Below, piece by piece: positions 8,769 to 16,816 of a stretch of DNA of 64,000 bases. The notes beneath the pieces were generated by a model. It was not told where the DNA came from, did no database searches, and was given only the letters and a program-made list of their open reading frames with translations. Source of the stretch: Bryobacteraceae bacterium (lineage in GTDB: Bacteria; Acidobacteriota; Terriglobia; Bryobacterales; Bryobacteraceae); the NCBI GenBank assembly GCA_026129905.1, contig JAHCHE010000019.1, positions 1 through 64,000 on the forward strand, given 5' to 3'. Numbering within the stretch: position 1 is the first letter of the stretch; each line of letters begins with the position of its first letter. Made by a program: the position numbers and the translations under genes.

Positions 8769-9800
8769 TCATAACGCCACCAGCAGCTTGCCGACGCCGT
8801 CGGCGTATGCCTCGAGCAACTCGAACCCCGGCTGGATACGCTCCATGGGGAACGTGTGGGTGAGCATGGGGCGAAACAGCTCGGGCTTTTCCCGCAGCAA
8901 CTGGATGGCGGCGTCGGATTCGTGGTTCGAACGCCGCACGTTGAAGAAGCCCAGCTCCTTTCGCCGCATAACGTGATAATCCAGGGTGACCACGGCCTCC
9001 GACGGGATTCCCGTCACAACCACTCGCCCCGCGTTTCGGGTGACGTGCAGGCAGTCGTTCAGCGAGGTCCCGCGCGTCACGCAGTCGATCGAGACGTCGA
9101 CGCCGCGGCCCTTCGTTTCGCTGAGGACGGCTTGGCGCGGCTCGGACGAACCCGGGTCGATGGCGGCATCCGCTCCGAGCGCCAGGGCAAGGTCGCGCCG
9201 CGCCGCGACTGGATCGACGGCATAGATGCGTCCCGCTCCGGCCTGTTTAGCGGCGGCGACGGTTAGCAATCCGATGGGTCCGACGCCGAAGACCGCCACC
9301 GAGTCGCCGAGCAGGATCGAGGCGAACTTCATGGAGTGGAGGATGATAGCCAGCGGCTCGAACAGCGTACCTTCCTCGAGACTGAGATTGTCCGGCAGCG
9401 GGAAGACGTTATAGGCCGGCAGGTTCACGTAGTCGCGAAAAAAACCCGGGTCGCCCGGCTGGCTGAGGAAGCGCAGGTTACGGCAGACATTGTGGTGGCC
9501 GGAAAGGCAGAACTCGCAGTGGTAGCAATAGACGGCCGGCTCGAGCAGCACTTTGTCCCCGGGCGACCAGCCGGTCACTCCCGGTCCCGTTTTGACGATC
9601 TGTCCCGAAGGCTCATGTCCCAGGACCATGGGGTATTGGGCGGGCATGTCGCCCACCGAGCCTTCCGAGAAGTTGTGGAGGTCCGAGCCGCAGGCGCCCA
9701 CGAAGAGGACGCGAGCCTGCACTTCTCCCGGACCAGGATCCTGTTGGGATTCGTCGGTCAGTTGGAACCGGCGTTGCGAAACGAGTTGGGCGACGCGCAT
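8769..9800 (-). CDS. zinc-dependent alcohol/polyol dehydrogenase (MDR family)
   Basis: A 343-residue medium-chain dehydrogenase of the sorbitol/threonine dehydrogenase branch. Catalytic-zinc ligands are C37 (ACGSD) and the GHE motif at 61-63; the structural zinc site is C92, C95, C98 and C106. The nucleotide-binding Rossmann stretch GVGPIGLLTVAAAKQAGA follows, then YAVDP, where the Asp favours NAD(H). It oxidises a polyol or secondary alcohol; L-iditol/sorbitol 2-dehydrogenase or L-threonine 3-dehydrogenase are candidates. Convergent with the isomerase gene, 25 bp apart. Confidence 0.85.
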   Translation of the reverse strand: MRVAQLVSQRRFQLTDESQQDPGPGEVQARVLFVGACGSDLHNFSEGSVGDMPAQYPMVLGHEPSGQIVKTGPGVTGWSPGDKVLLEPAVYCYHCEFCLSGHHNVCRNLRFLSQPGDPGFFRDYVNLPAYNVFPLPDNLSLEEGTLFEPLAIILHSMKFASILLGDSVAVFGVGPIGLLTVAAAKQAGAGRIYAVDPVAARRDLALALGADAAIDPGSSEPRQAVLSETKGRGVDVSIDCVTRGTSLNDCLHVTRNAGRVVVTGIPSEAVVTLDYHVMRRKELGFFNVRRSNHESDAAIQLLREKPELFRPMLTHTFPMERIQPGFELLEAYADGVGKLLVAL

Positions 9801-9810
9801 GGGTAGTGGG

Positions 9811-9838
9811 TAGCGCTCACCCTGCGGGGGACGCGCTA
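9811..9838 (-). terminator. hairpin between zinc-ribbon gene and dehydrogenase gene
   Basis: On the minus strand TAGCGC, then CCCCC-GCA-GGG, then GCGCTA can form a long GC-rich stem that covers the stop of the zinc-ribbon gene and ends shortly before the dehydrogenase start. No T-run is present. Confidence 0.3.
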
Positions 9839-10303
9839 CTTCTTGAACAGGTTATCAAATGCGGCCCTGGCGTCCTGCGGGGTCCTCGGCGTCACGGTGG
9901 TCGGGGCATAGGGCGAAGTGGTGACGCTCGTCGCATCGCGGGCCACGGTGACGCGGGTCTCGAAAAGCTCGCACTCGTTGGGCTTGTCCTTGGACCCGAT
10001 GCGAACCAGGATAGGCTTCAGGCACTGGAGCCGCGCGGAGGGCTCGAAGTGAGCGCACTGCTTGCAGCAGTGGAGCGCGGCGTTACACTTGGGGCAATTG
10101 CCGGTGAAATCGGTTCCAGGCGGCAGAGTGGTGGAACAATTGAAGCAGCGCGCCGCGACGACGGTCTGGACCATGCGGGGCAGGCGGGGGCCGGTCACGT
10201 CGATAGGAAGCTTCGGCCCGCGGGGGCGGCGATCGTCCCGGGCGCGAGACTCGTGTTCCTGCTCGTCCATGTAACCGCGCTGTCGGTATTTGCGGTCGCC
10301 CAT
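9836..10303 (-). CDS. small zinc-ribbon protein of unknown function
   Basis: 155 residues. The basic, charged N-terminal 45 residues precede a cysteine cluster: C53-x2-C56, C70-x2-C73, C79-C80-x2-C83, then C94 and C111. The first four cysteines match a zinc ribbon (CFNC, CPKC). No transmembrane segment or signal peptide is seen. The C-terminal tail (SPYAPTTVTPRTPQDARAAFDNLF) looks disordered with a final helix. I recognise the architecture but no named family; a nucleic-acid or protein-binding accessory role is only a guess. The putative 6S-like RNA promoter overlaps the start of this gene on the opposite strand. Confidence 0.65.
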   Translation of the reverse strand: MGDRKYRQRGYMDEQEHESRARDDRRPRGPKLPIDVTGPRLPRMVQTVVAARCFNCSTTLPPGTDFTGNCPKCNAALHCCKQCAHFEPSARLQCLKPILVRIGSKDKPNECELFETRVTVARDATSVTTSPYAPTTVTPRTPQDARAAFDNLFKK

Positions 10304-10317
10304 AGCTAGTGTGTACT
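10290..10317 (+). promoter_or_regulatory. putative promoter of the 6S-like RNA
   Basis: TTGCGG (10290-10295), 16-nt spacer, TGTACT (10312-10317). The expected start site about 7 nt later (10324-10325) coincides with the first paired base of the RNA structure. The -10 matches the consensus at 4 of 6 positions. Confidence 0.35.
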
Positions 10318-10324
10318 CCTCAGA

Positions 10325-10517
10325 GGTTTGATCGAAGGCCGTTCCGTTGGCTAACAGGGATATTCTTCAAGGGCTTGCGGGGCGCACAGCAATCCTGCGG
10401 ACAACATGGGCCGTCTCTTAGACCAGAGTTGAGCCTCACGTCCCTTGAGGAGAGCTGACCGCGACCCCGATGGCAGTGGTCAGAGGGAAGCTGAGGGACC
10501 GCCGTGGTCGAAAAACC
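10325..10517 (+). ncRNA. structured RNA, 6S RNA-like candidate
   Basis: A gene-free stretch that folds into one long interrupted rod. Pairing by eye: 10325-10329 with 10513-10517 (GGUUU/AAACC), 10330-10333 with 10506-10509, 10337-10339 with 10501-10503, 10341-10345 with 10495-10499, 10347-10352 with 10489-10494; then a large internal bubble (10353-10377 opposite 10470-10488); then an apical arm 10378-10382 with 10465-10469 (CGGGG/CCCCG), 10383-10385 with 10461-10463, and CAGC 10387-10390 with 10454-10457. Terminal stem, central bubble and apical arm in about 193 nt is the 6S RNA plan. Four G-U pairs in the terminal helices hold only on the plus strand. 6S RNA binds the housekeeping RNA polymerase holoenzyme by mimicking an open promoter. 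The identity is inferred from structure only. Confidence 0.55.
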
Positions 10518-10579
10518 AACAGCCCGGACCCCGCTGAAGTCCTAAACTAATTATCTATCACGGATTGGCAAGAGAATCC

Positions 10580-10612
10580 ACCAAAATCGTAAGCAGTGGC
10601 ACGATTTTTGGT
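10580..10612. terminator. A/T-rich hairpin downstream of the structured RNA
   Basis: ACCAAAATCGT (10580-10590), 10-nt loop, ACGATTTT-T-GGT (10601-10612): an 11-bp stem with a single bulged T. It lies about 60 nt past the RNA and may end transcripts from either side, although a separate T-tract is missing. Confidence 0.4.
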
Positions 10613-10763
10613 TGGGGCATCCTCCTTCCTCCATTCTATCGGATAAACCGGCGCGATGCTTGAGGGTCGCGGAGGCCTGGAAACCCCGGTGCACGCGCCC
10701 CTCGAGTGGCGGGTGGCCAAGGCCGAAAGAGACGGCCCTCCAACCGATAAAGGGGGCGAGCGG

Positions 10764-11456
10764 CTAGTCGATGGCCCGCTGCTGCTGCGCCGCCGCGGCG
10801 GCCGTCCGCCGGGCGGCCTTGTGCGCCCGCGTCGCCCGCAACCACTCGATCACGGCCGGCAGGACGGAGATCACCACAATCCCCAGGATGAACAAGCTGA
10901 AGTTTTGCTTGACAAACGGCAGATTCCCCCAGAGGTACCCGGCGCCGAGGCACACGCCGACCCAGAGGAAGGCCCCGCCGACGTTGCAGGCGAGAAAGCG
11001 GGGGTAGGCCATTTTGGCGATTCCGGCGACAAAAGGAACGAAGGTCCGGATGATCGGCATGAAGCGGCCCATGATGATGGCCATCGCGCCGTAGCGGCGG
11101 TAGAAGTCGCGGGTTCGTTCCAGGTGTTGCTCATTGAGAAAGCGGACGCGTCCTTCAAGGAAGAGCTTAGGCGCCACCACGGAGCCGATCCAGTAGTTCA
11201 CCGTGTCGCCGATGATGGCGGCCGAGATGAAGACGCCCAAAAGCCAGACCACATCCAGGGAACCGGCGGCCGCCAGCGCGCCGGCGGCGAACAGGAGCGA
11301 GTCGCCGGGCAGCCACGGGGTAACCACCAGGCCGGTCTCGCAGAACACCACCGCGAACAGGATGATGTAGATGACGTTGTGGTACGTCGCCACCAGTTGA
11401 TGCAGGTGCTGGTCCAAGTGCAGGAAATAACTGAACAGAGTCTGAATCAGTTCCAT
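10764..11456 (-). CDS. DedA family inner-membrane protein
   Basis: A 230-residue polytopic protein of the DedA/SNARE-associated (VTT) family, which act as undecaprenyl-phosphate or other lipid flippases at the inner membrane. Signatures are VFCETGLVVTPWLPGDSLLF (about 37-56), GDTVNYWIGS and GRFMPIIRTFVPFVAGIA, containing the conserved G-R-F-x-P and following arginine required for activity. The C-terminal tail after the last helix is alanine/glutamine-rich and basic (AARRTAAAAAQQQ). It stands alone, 33 bp downstream of the glycogen phosphorylase gene on the same strand and so possibly co-transcribed with it. Confidence 0.9.
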   Translation of the reverse strand: MELIQTLFSYFLHLDQHLHQLVATYHNVIYIILFAVVFCETGLVVTPWLPGDSLLFAAGALAAAGSLDVVWLLGVFISAAIIGDTVNYWIGSVVAPKLFLEGRVRFLNEQHLERTRDFYRRYGAMAIIMGRFMPIIRTFVPFVAGIAKMAYPRFLACNVGGAFLWVGVCLGAGYLWGNLPFVKQNFSLFILGIVVISVLPAVIEWLRATRAHKAARRTAAAAAQQQRAID

Positions 11457-11489
11457 GACAGATAACTCACCGGGGCAGCGGCGGCCGCC

Positions 11490-14045
11490 TCATCCACCCA
11501 CCTGAACCCATTTAAGCAGGCTGTGACAGGCCCGGGTCAGCGGGTCGTCGTAATGGTTTGGGCTGATGCGGATGGACAGGCCAAGCCGGCCTGTCAACTG
11601 CGGGATGAACTCCTTGGCGAACACGGCCACCGACCCGCGCAGTTCGTTCCGGGGAAGCGTGAGCACCTCCGTTTCGTTGAGATGGCCGTCGGCGTTGATG
11701 CGGCCGATGATGGCCTCCACCCGAACATCCTCGGGTTGCAGGCCGGCCAGTTCGACGGTCGCGCTGATGGGAATAGGGGAACCGCTGAAAACCGGGTCGC
11801 GGAGCGGAGGCCCCACTTCGAGGAAACGCACCCGCTCCCAGGCCTGTGCCACCTGGGTGTTCCAGCGGGTGCGCTTGCGGATGGTGGCAAACCGGTCCTT
11901 ACGGATGACCGTGTAGGCGGCGTGGGCCGATTCGTAGAACTGCGCCACGTAGTCCCTGACCATCCGGAGGGAGTTGAAATGGGGGCTTATGTTTTTCAGC
12001 GCCGTCTTTACGCGGCGCATCCATTCCTCCGGCACCGTTTCGTCCCGTTCGTAGAACAGCGGCACGACTTCATTTTCGAGGGTGGAGTAGATCGTGCTGG
12101 CGTGAACGCCATCCTGGTCGTCGGAGTACGGTTCGCGGTGGCCGATCGCCCAGCCGCCGGAATCCTCGTAAGCTTCGTCGTACCAGCCGTCGAGGACGCT
12201 GAGGTTGAGGACGCCGTTAATGGCCGCCTTCATGCCGCTGGTCCCGCACGCTTCCTCGCCGCGGCGCGGGCTGTTGAGCCACAGGTCGACGCCCTGCACC
12301 AGGGCGCGGCCCACCTCGATGCCGTAGTTTTCCACGAACACCAGGCGCTTGGAAATCTCCGGGTCGCGGGAGAGCTGAATGACATCCCGGATGAGGGACT
12401 TGCCGTGGTCGTCGCGGGGATGCGCCTTGCCGGCGATCACGATCTGGACGGGCATCTGCGGGTTGGTGAGGATGCGCCGCAGGCGCTCGCGGTCACGAAG
12501 GATGAGAGCAGGCCTTTTGTACTCGGCGAACCGGCGCGCAAAGCCGATGGTGAAGGCCTCGGGGTCGAGCACTTCCGACAGCCGGCGGATTTCGGTCGAA
12601 GACGCGCGCCTCTCAATGGCGCTGGCGCGCACGTGCTCCCGCACGAAGTTCACCAGAAGCCGCTTGCGGCGCCGGTGGACATCCCAGAGTTCCGAGCTGG
12701 GGATGTCGTCGATCAAGTCCCAGGTTCTGGGATCGAGGTACCGGTCGCGCCAGTCCGGCTGCAGGTACTGATCGTAAAGAGCCGCCAGATCCACGTTCAG
12801 CCACGAGGGCAGATGGACGCCATTGGTAACCGAGGTTATGGGCACCTCCCAGACGGGCAGTTGGGGCCAGAGATCCTGCCACATCTCCTGGGACACCCGG
12901 CGGTGCAGGAGACTGACCGCATTGCGATACGAGGAGGTGTTGATGGCGGAGATAGCCATCGAGAAGCGCTCGTGCGGATCGTTGCGGTTACGGCGGCCGA
13001 GGGCCAGCAACTGGTCGAAGGGTATGCCGGCATCGTGGCAATAGGCGTGGAAGTACTCGTACATCAGGCCGGAATCGAACAAGTCGATCCCGGCGGGTAC
13101 CGACGTGTGCGTGGTGAAGATATTGTTGGCCCGGGCGGCCTCGAGCGCTTCGTCGAAGCTGAGCTGGTATTCCTCGCTCAGCAAACGGATCCGCTCCACT
13201 GCCAGGAAAGCGGAGTGGCCTTCATTCATGTGGAAAACGGTGGGTCGCATGCCCAGCGCGCGCAATGCGCGGAGGCCTCCGATGCCGAGGACGATCTCCT
13301 GCCGGATCCGCGTGTGGTTGTCGCCGCCGTACAGTTGCGCGGTGATGTCGCGATGGAAGTGGATGGCGGCGTTCTCCGGAATATTGGTGTCCAGCAGGTA
13401 AAGCTTCACCTGCCCCACGTGCTGCTGCCACACTTTGATGGCGACCGGCCCCGAGGGGAGGTTGACATGAACGCGCAGTTCGTTGCCGGCCGAATCGACC
13501 ACGGGCGTTACCGGTAGCGTGTAGAAGTCGTTCAAGGGATAGCGCTCGATCTGCCAGCCGTCTGGATTCAGCGACTGTGTCAGGTAGCCCTTCTGGTAAA
13601 GCAGGCCGACGCCTACCAGCGGGAGTCCGGCGTCGCTTGCCGCCTTGAGGTGATCGCCGGCCAGCAGGCCCAGGCCTCCGGAGTATATCGGCATGCAAGT
13701 CACCAGCCCGTACTCCATCGAGAAGTATGCGACCAGCATCCCCGGATGCGAATCGTGCCGCTGCATGCAAGCGTCGTAGCGTTCGCACGCCCGCCGGTAA
13801 AGGGCCCGATAGCGCGGGTCGGCGGCCGCGCGAGCCAGGCTCTCCTGGGAAATCTCTCCGAGCATCAGGACCGGGTTCTTGTCCGACGCCAACCACAGCT
13901 TCGGGTCCAGGCGCCGGAATAAGGACCGGATGGTGAAATCCCAGCTCCAGAGCACGTTGTTGGCGAGTTCCGACATGCGGGCGAGTTCCGGCGGCAGCGC
14001 CGGACGAACAAGGAACTCCTTCAGTGGGCGAATCTCAAAGGGCAT
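11490..14045 (-). CDS. glgP: alpha-glucan (glycogen/maltodextrin) phosphorylase
   Basis: A GT35 phosphorylase of the bacterial/archaeal TIGR02094-type branch: phosphorolysis of alpha-1,4-glucan to glucose 1-phosphate, PLP-dependent, cytoplasmic. The start is placed at the ATG giving MPFEIRPLKEFLVRPALPPEL, producing 851 residues; a longer frame upstream is low-complexity and lacks support. The N-terminal domain includes AYFSMEYGL and GGLGLLAGDHLKAASD; the C-terminal GT-B half has EACGTSGMKAAINGVLNLS with the PLP lysine, and FVENYGIEVGR. There is no visible Shine-Dalgarno directly before the ATG. Other glycogen genes are not nearby. Confidence 0.92.
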   Translation of the reverse strand: MPFEIRPLKEFLVRPALPPELARMSELANNVLWSWDFTIRSLFRRLDPKLWLASDKNPVLMLGEISQESLARAAADPRYRALYRRACERYDACMQRHDSHPGMLVAYFSMEYGLVTCMPIYSGGLGLLAGDHLKAASDAGLPLVGVGLLYQKGYLTQSLNPDGWQIERYPLNDFYTLPVTPVVDSAGNELRVHVNLPSGPVAIKVWQQHVGQVKLYLLDTNIPENAAIHFHRDITAQLYGGDNHTRIRQEIVLGIGGLRALRALGMRPTVFHMNEGHSAFLAVERIRLLSEEYQLSFDEALEAARANNIFTTHTSVPAGIDLFDSGLMYEYFHAYCHDAGIPFDQLLALGRRNRNDPHERFSMAISAINTSSYRNAVSLLHRRVSQEMWQDLWPQLPVWEVPITSVTNGVHLPSWLNVDLAALYDQYLQPDWRDRYLDPRTWDLIDDIPSSELWDVHRRRKRLLVNFVREHVRASAIERRASSTEIRRLSEVLDPEAFTIGFARRFAEYKRPALILRDRERLRRILTNPQMPVQIVIAGKAHPRDDHGKSLIRDVIQLSRDPEISKRLVFVENYGIEVGRALVQGVDLWLNSPRRGEEACGTSGMKAAINGVLNLSVLDGWYDEAYEDSGGWAIGHREPYSDDQDGVHASTIYSTLENEVVPLFYERDETVPEEWMRRVKTALKNISPHFNSLRMVRDYVAQFYESAHAAYTVIRKDRFATIRKRTRWNTQVAQAWERVRFLEVGPPLRDPVFSGSPIPISATVELAGLQPEDVRVEAIIGRINADGHLNETEVLTLPRNELRGSVAVFAKEFIPQLTGRLGLSIRISPNHYDDPLTRACHSLLKWVQVGG

Positions 14046-14440
14046 AGTGGAAGACCGAGGGTTGCGGCCCGGGTCACGAAACTTCAAAATAGCAGACTGG
14101 CCCGACTCTCCTCCAGGTCGAGCCCCGCGGGCTCTCCGCGCGTCGAGCTTCCAGCGCGGCGGGAAGGTATCGACGACGCTACCGGGCGCGAGCGGTTCCT
14201 GCCGCCAGAGGCATCCGGAAGAGCCCCGCTGCCAACCCGCTGGCAAGCTCCTCCTGCTGGCCCCCGGGCGCTGTTCTTATCCAAACGGATAACGATTAAG
14301 GCCGCGACATATCCCGAATTTCATAGTTCGCCCTGGGGGCAGACGTTTGGATGAGGCTGCTTCTCGCCGAATGAAGCACTTAGGGCAATAGCTCGTATTG
14401 CATCTGCCTTGGCCCCGGAATTGCCCTCCCACACAGCCGA
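14046..14440. other. intergenic region between glgP and the SBBP gene
   Basis: No convincing gene on either strand. GC content is high for the first 230 bases, then falls. TATTTT on the minus strand (reverse complement of AAAATA near 14090) is a possible -10 for glgP. The only clear element is the palindrome at 14277-14292. Confidence 0.4.
14277..14292. promoter_or_regulatory. palindrome TTATCC-N4-GGATAA upstream of glgP
   Basis: A perfect 6-bp inverted repeat with a 4-nt spacer, the geometry of a dimeric regulator site, 230 bp upstream of glgP and 190 bp upstream of the SBBP gene. No regulator gene adjoins it. Confidence 0.25.
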
Positions 14441-14470
14441 ATTCAGGTTTTCATATCTTCAAACCTGAAT
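14441..14470 (+). promoter_or_regulatory. 10-bp inverted repeat in the leader of the SBBP gene
   Basis: ATTCAGGTTT (14441-14450), a 10-nt loop and AAACCTGAAT (14461-14470) form a perfect hairpin that ends 4 nt before the Shine-Dalgarno AGGAG (14475-14479) of the next gene. It could be a DNA operator or a leader hairpin affecting ribosome access. Confidence 0.45.
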
Positions 14471-14485
14471 ATGTAGGAGTAATCG

Positions 14486-16633
14486 GTGAAAAGCAGAATC
14501 CTGACAGCTACGTGCATATTCCTGGCAGCATCCGTCCTCGGCGCCGCCACGCCGGGCGCGGATGCCCAACCAAAGCTAGCCGCCAGTTACGGCCAACCAC
14601 CCCTGGTGTTCGAGCCCAATCACGGGCAGGCGGATGCCCAGGCGAGATGGCTGGCTCGCGGCCCGGGCTACACCCTGTTCCTGACCGAAAGCGAAGCGGC
14701 CATGGCGCTGCGCGAGGGCAAGGGAAAGCCGGGCAGCGTGGTGCGGATGAAGCTCTCCGGCAGCCGCGCGTGGGCAAACAGCGAGGGGCTGGAGCCCACC
14801 GGTGGCATCAGCAATTACTTCATCGGGGACGATCCGTCGAAATGGCGGACCGACGTCCCGCACTACCGGCGGGTGAGCTACGCCGGCGTCTACGAAGGCA
14901 TCGACCTGGTGTTCTACGGCAGCGGCCGCAATGTGGAATACGATTTCGTGGTCGAGCCGGGCGCCGACCCGCGGCAGATCCAACTGGCGTACGACGGAGT
15001 GGAGCGGATGGAGGTGGAGGCCTCGACAGGCGACCTGGTGCTGACGACGGCTTCGGGCGCCGAACTGCGGCAGCCCCGCCCGAGAGTCTACCAGGAGATC
15101 GGCGGCGAGCGGGTGGAGGTGGCGGGGATCTACGAGATCCTCGACCGCCGGCAGGTGACCATCCAACTGGCCTTCTACGACGCCGGACGGCGCTTGGTGA
15201 TCGACCCGAAGCTGGTCTATTCCACGTACTTAGGTGGATCCCAGGGCGAAGGGGTGACTGGCATCGCCGTGGACAAATACGGTTTCGCCTACGTGACGGG
15301 TACAACTTACTCGGACGACTTTCCGACAAAGTCGCCGATCCAGCCGTTTCAGGCCTCCTGGATGCCGTGTGTGTTCGTAAGTAAGCTCGGACCGAACGGA
15401 AGTGCCCTTGTTTTTTCGACCTACCTCGGGCCGGTTGATGTCAACAACTTGTTTGTAATCGGGAAGGATGGACCTGGAATCGCGCTGGACAGCGCCGGCT
15501 CCGCGCATATTGTCGCGAGCGCCTTTGAAGGCTATCCAACCAGGTCCCCGCTGCAGACGTACAGGGGCGGCGTGGACGCTGTCGTAACCAAGCTGAACCC
15601 GAAGGGCAATGCGCTGGAGTATTCGACATACCTCGGCGGGAGCTACGATGACCTCGGCGCCGGGATTGCCGTCGACGCCAAGGAGTGCGCGTACGTTGTT
15701 GGCGTCACGGAGTCCACCAATTTTCCGACGAAGACGCCGTACCAAACGTATCGCGGCGGACGGGACGCCTTCGTCACCAAACTGGCGCCGCGGGGAGACG
15801 CCCTGGTCTATTCGACTTACCTTGGCGGCAGTTTGAATGATATGGCGACGGCGGTGACTCTGGATTCGGCCGGCGCGGCCTACGTTGCCGGGTCGACCTC
15901 TTCAACCAACTTCCCGTTGAAGTCGGCCTACCAGACCACCAGGAAAGGGACGGGTTCCGACCCGTGGACCACTCTTGACGTTTTCGTGACCAAGCTGACT
16001 CCGGCCGGCAGCGCGCTGGCTTATTCCACTTACGTCGGCGGCGCGGATGAGGACAGAGCGACATCGATCGCGGTCGATCGCTACGGCGCCGCTTACGTGA
16101 CGGGCTATACCGCTTCACGCAATTTCCCGACCAAGTCCGCCTACCAGGCGAAGCCTGCCTGGATGGAAGACTATGGGTACCAGAACGCGTTCGTGACCAA
16201 GTTAACGGCGGCCGGCAACGCGCTGGGGTACTCCACCTATCTCGGCGGCGCTGTGGCGGATTGGGCCTCCAGCATCGTAGTAGACAACAGCAACCAGGCC
16301 ATAGTGGCTGGATACACCATCTCCTGGGACTTCCCGACCACCAAGAACGCCTTTCCGGCGGAAATCAGCTACATCAAGGACGTAATGGCTGTGCTCACCA
16401 GGTTGAACGCGGCGGGTAATGCGCTCGTCTTTTCAACCTACCTCGGCAGCCATGACGTCGGCGACGCCGGCGCCCTAGCCTGCGCTGTGGCGATGGATGC
16501 GTCGGGTTTCCTCTATGTCGGCGGTGGGACATCGTCGAAGCACTTTCCGACTAAACAGCCGCTCCAAAACAAGCTCAGAAGCCTGGAACCCTGGGTCATG
16601 GACGCGTTCGTGACCAAAATCGACCTGCGCTGA
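14486..16633 (+). CDS. secreted SBBP-repeat beta-propeller protein
   Basis: A 715-residue exported protein. GTG start with AGGAG six bases upstream; Sec signal MKSRILTATCIFLAASVLG. Residues about 30-230 form the conserved N-terminal domain that accompanies SBBP repeats (PLVFEPNHGQAD, RGPGYTLFLTESEAAMALR, NYFIGDDPSKWRTDVPHY, VFYGSGRNVEYDFVV). From about 245 there are seven repeats of about 62-71 residues, each with (Y/F)STY(L/V)GG-like, AxDxxGxAYVxGxT and NFPTKxxYQ motifs, i.e. propeller blades. Family members are probably extracellular adhesion or matrix proteins; no enzymatic site is visible. A hairpin follows the stop. Confidence 0.85.
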   Translation: MKSRILTATCIFLAASVLGAATPGADAQPKLAASYGQPPLVFEPNHGQADAQARWLARGPGYTLFLTESEAAMALREGKGKPGSVVRMKLSGSRAWANSEGLEPTGGISNYFIGDDPSKWRTDVPHYRRVSYAGVYEGIDLVFYGSGRNVEYDFVVEPGADPRQIQLAYDGVERMEVEASTGDLVLTTASGAELRQPRPRVYQEIGGERVEVAGIYEILDRRQVTIQLAFYDAGRRLVIDPKLVYSTYLGGSQGEGVTGIAVDKYGFAYVTGTTYSDDFPTKSPIQPFQASWMPCVFVSKLGPNGSALVFSTYLGPVDVNNLFVIGKDGPGIALDSAGSAHIVASAFEGYPTRSPLQTYRGGVDAVVTKLNPKGNALEYSTYLGGSYDDLGAGIAVDAKECAYVVGVTESTNFPTKTPYQTYRGGRDAFVTKLAPRGDALVYSTYLGGSLNDMATAVTLDSAGAAYVAGSTSSTNFPLKSAYQTTRKGTGSDPWTTLDVFVTKLTPAGSALAYSTYVGGADEDRATSIAVDRYGAAYVTGYTASRNFPTKSAYQAKPAWMEDYGYQNAFVTKLTAAGNALGYSTYLGGAVADWASSIVVDNSNQAIVAGYTISWDFPTTKNAFPAEISYIKDVMAVLTRLNAAGNALVFSTYLGSHDVGDAGALACAVAMDASGFLYVGGGTSSKHFPTKQPLQNKLRSLEPWVMDAFVTKIDLR
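15218..16449 (+). repeat. seven SBBP-type coding repeats
   Basis: The motif encoding (Y/F)-S-T-Y-(L/V)-G recurs at about 15218, 15417, 15620, 15809, 16021, 16229 and 16429, a period of about 190-212 bp. At DNA level the copies have diverged, so this is an old protein-level repeat. Confidence 0.8.
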
Positions 16634-16657
16634 GCGCGCCCCGCGCGCCGCAAACTC

Positions 16658-16701
16658 GGCGGGTTTCCCGGATCGCCGCCCGCGGTCCGGGAAATTCCGC
16701 C
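16658..16701 (+). terminator. strong hairpin after the SBBP gene
   Basis: GGCGG, a bulged G, TTTCCCGGA (16664-16672), a 13-nt loop, TCCGGGAAA (16686-16694), TT, CCGCC: 14 paired bases starting 24 nt after the stop codon. No T-tract follows. Confidence 0.5.
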
Positions 16702-16816
16702 CGCTGGCTAACGTCTCGCAGCTCTCCGCGTCCATAGCGTTGATACGCGTGTCTGGTTTGGGGTAACCTGGATTAACCCCACGGTTAGGGTCTCGCACGA
16801 AGAACGCGCACACGAG

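Noticed and set aside
10325-10517. structured RNA on the minus strand as leader of the zinc-ribbon gene
   Set aside because: Four terminal-helix G-U pairs become A-C mismatches on the minus strand, and a plus-strand promoter fits the 5' end.
11523-13517. 664-codon open frame antisense to glgP
   Set aside because: Product of GC-rich codon bias opposite a clear phosphorylase; no family features.
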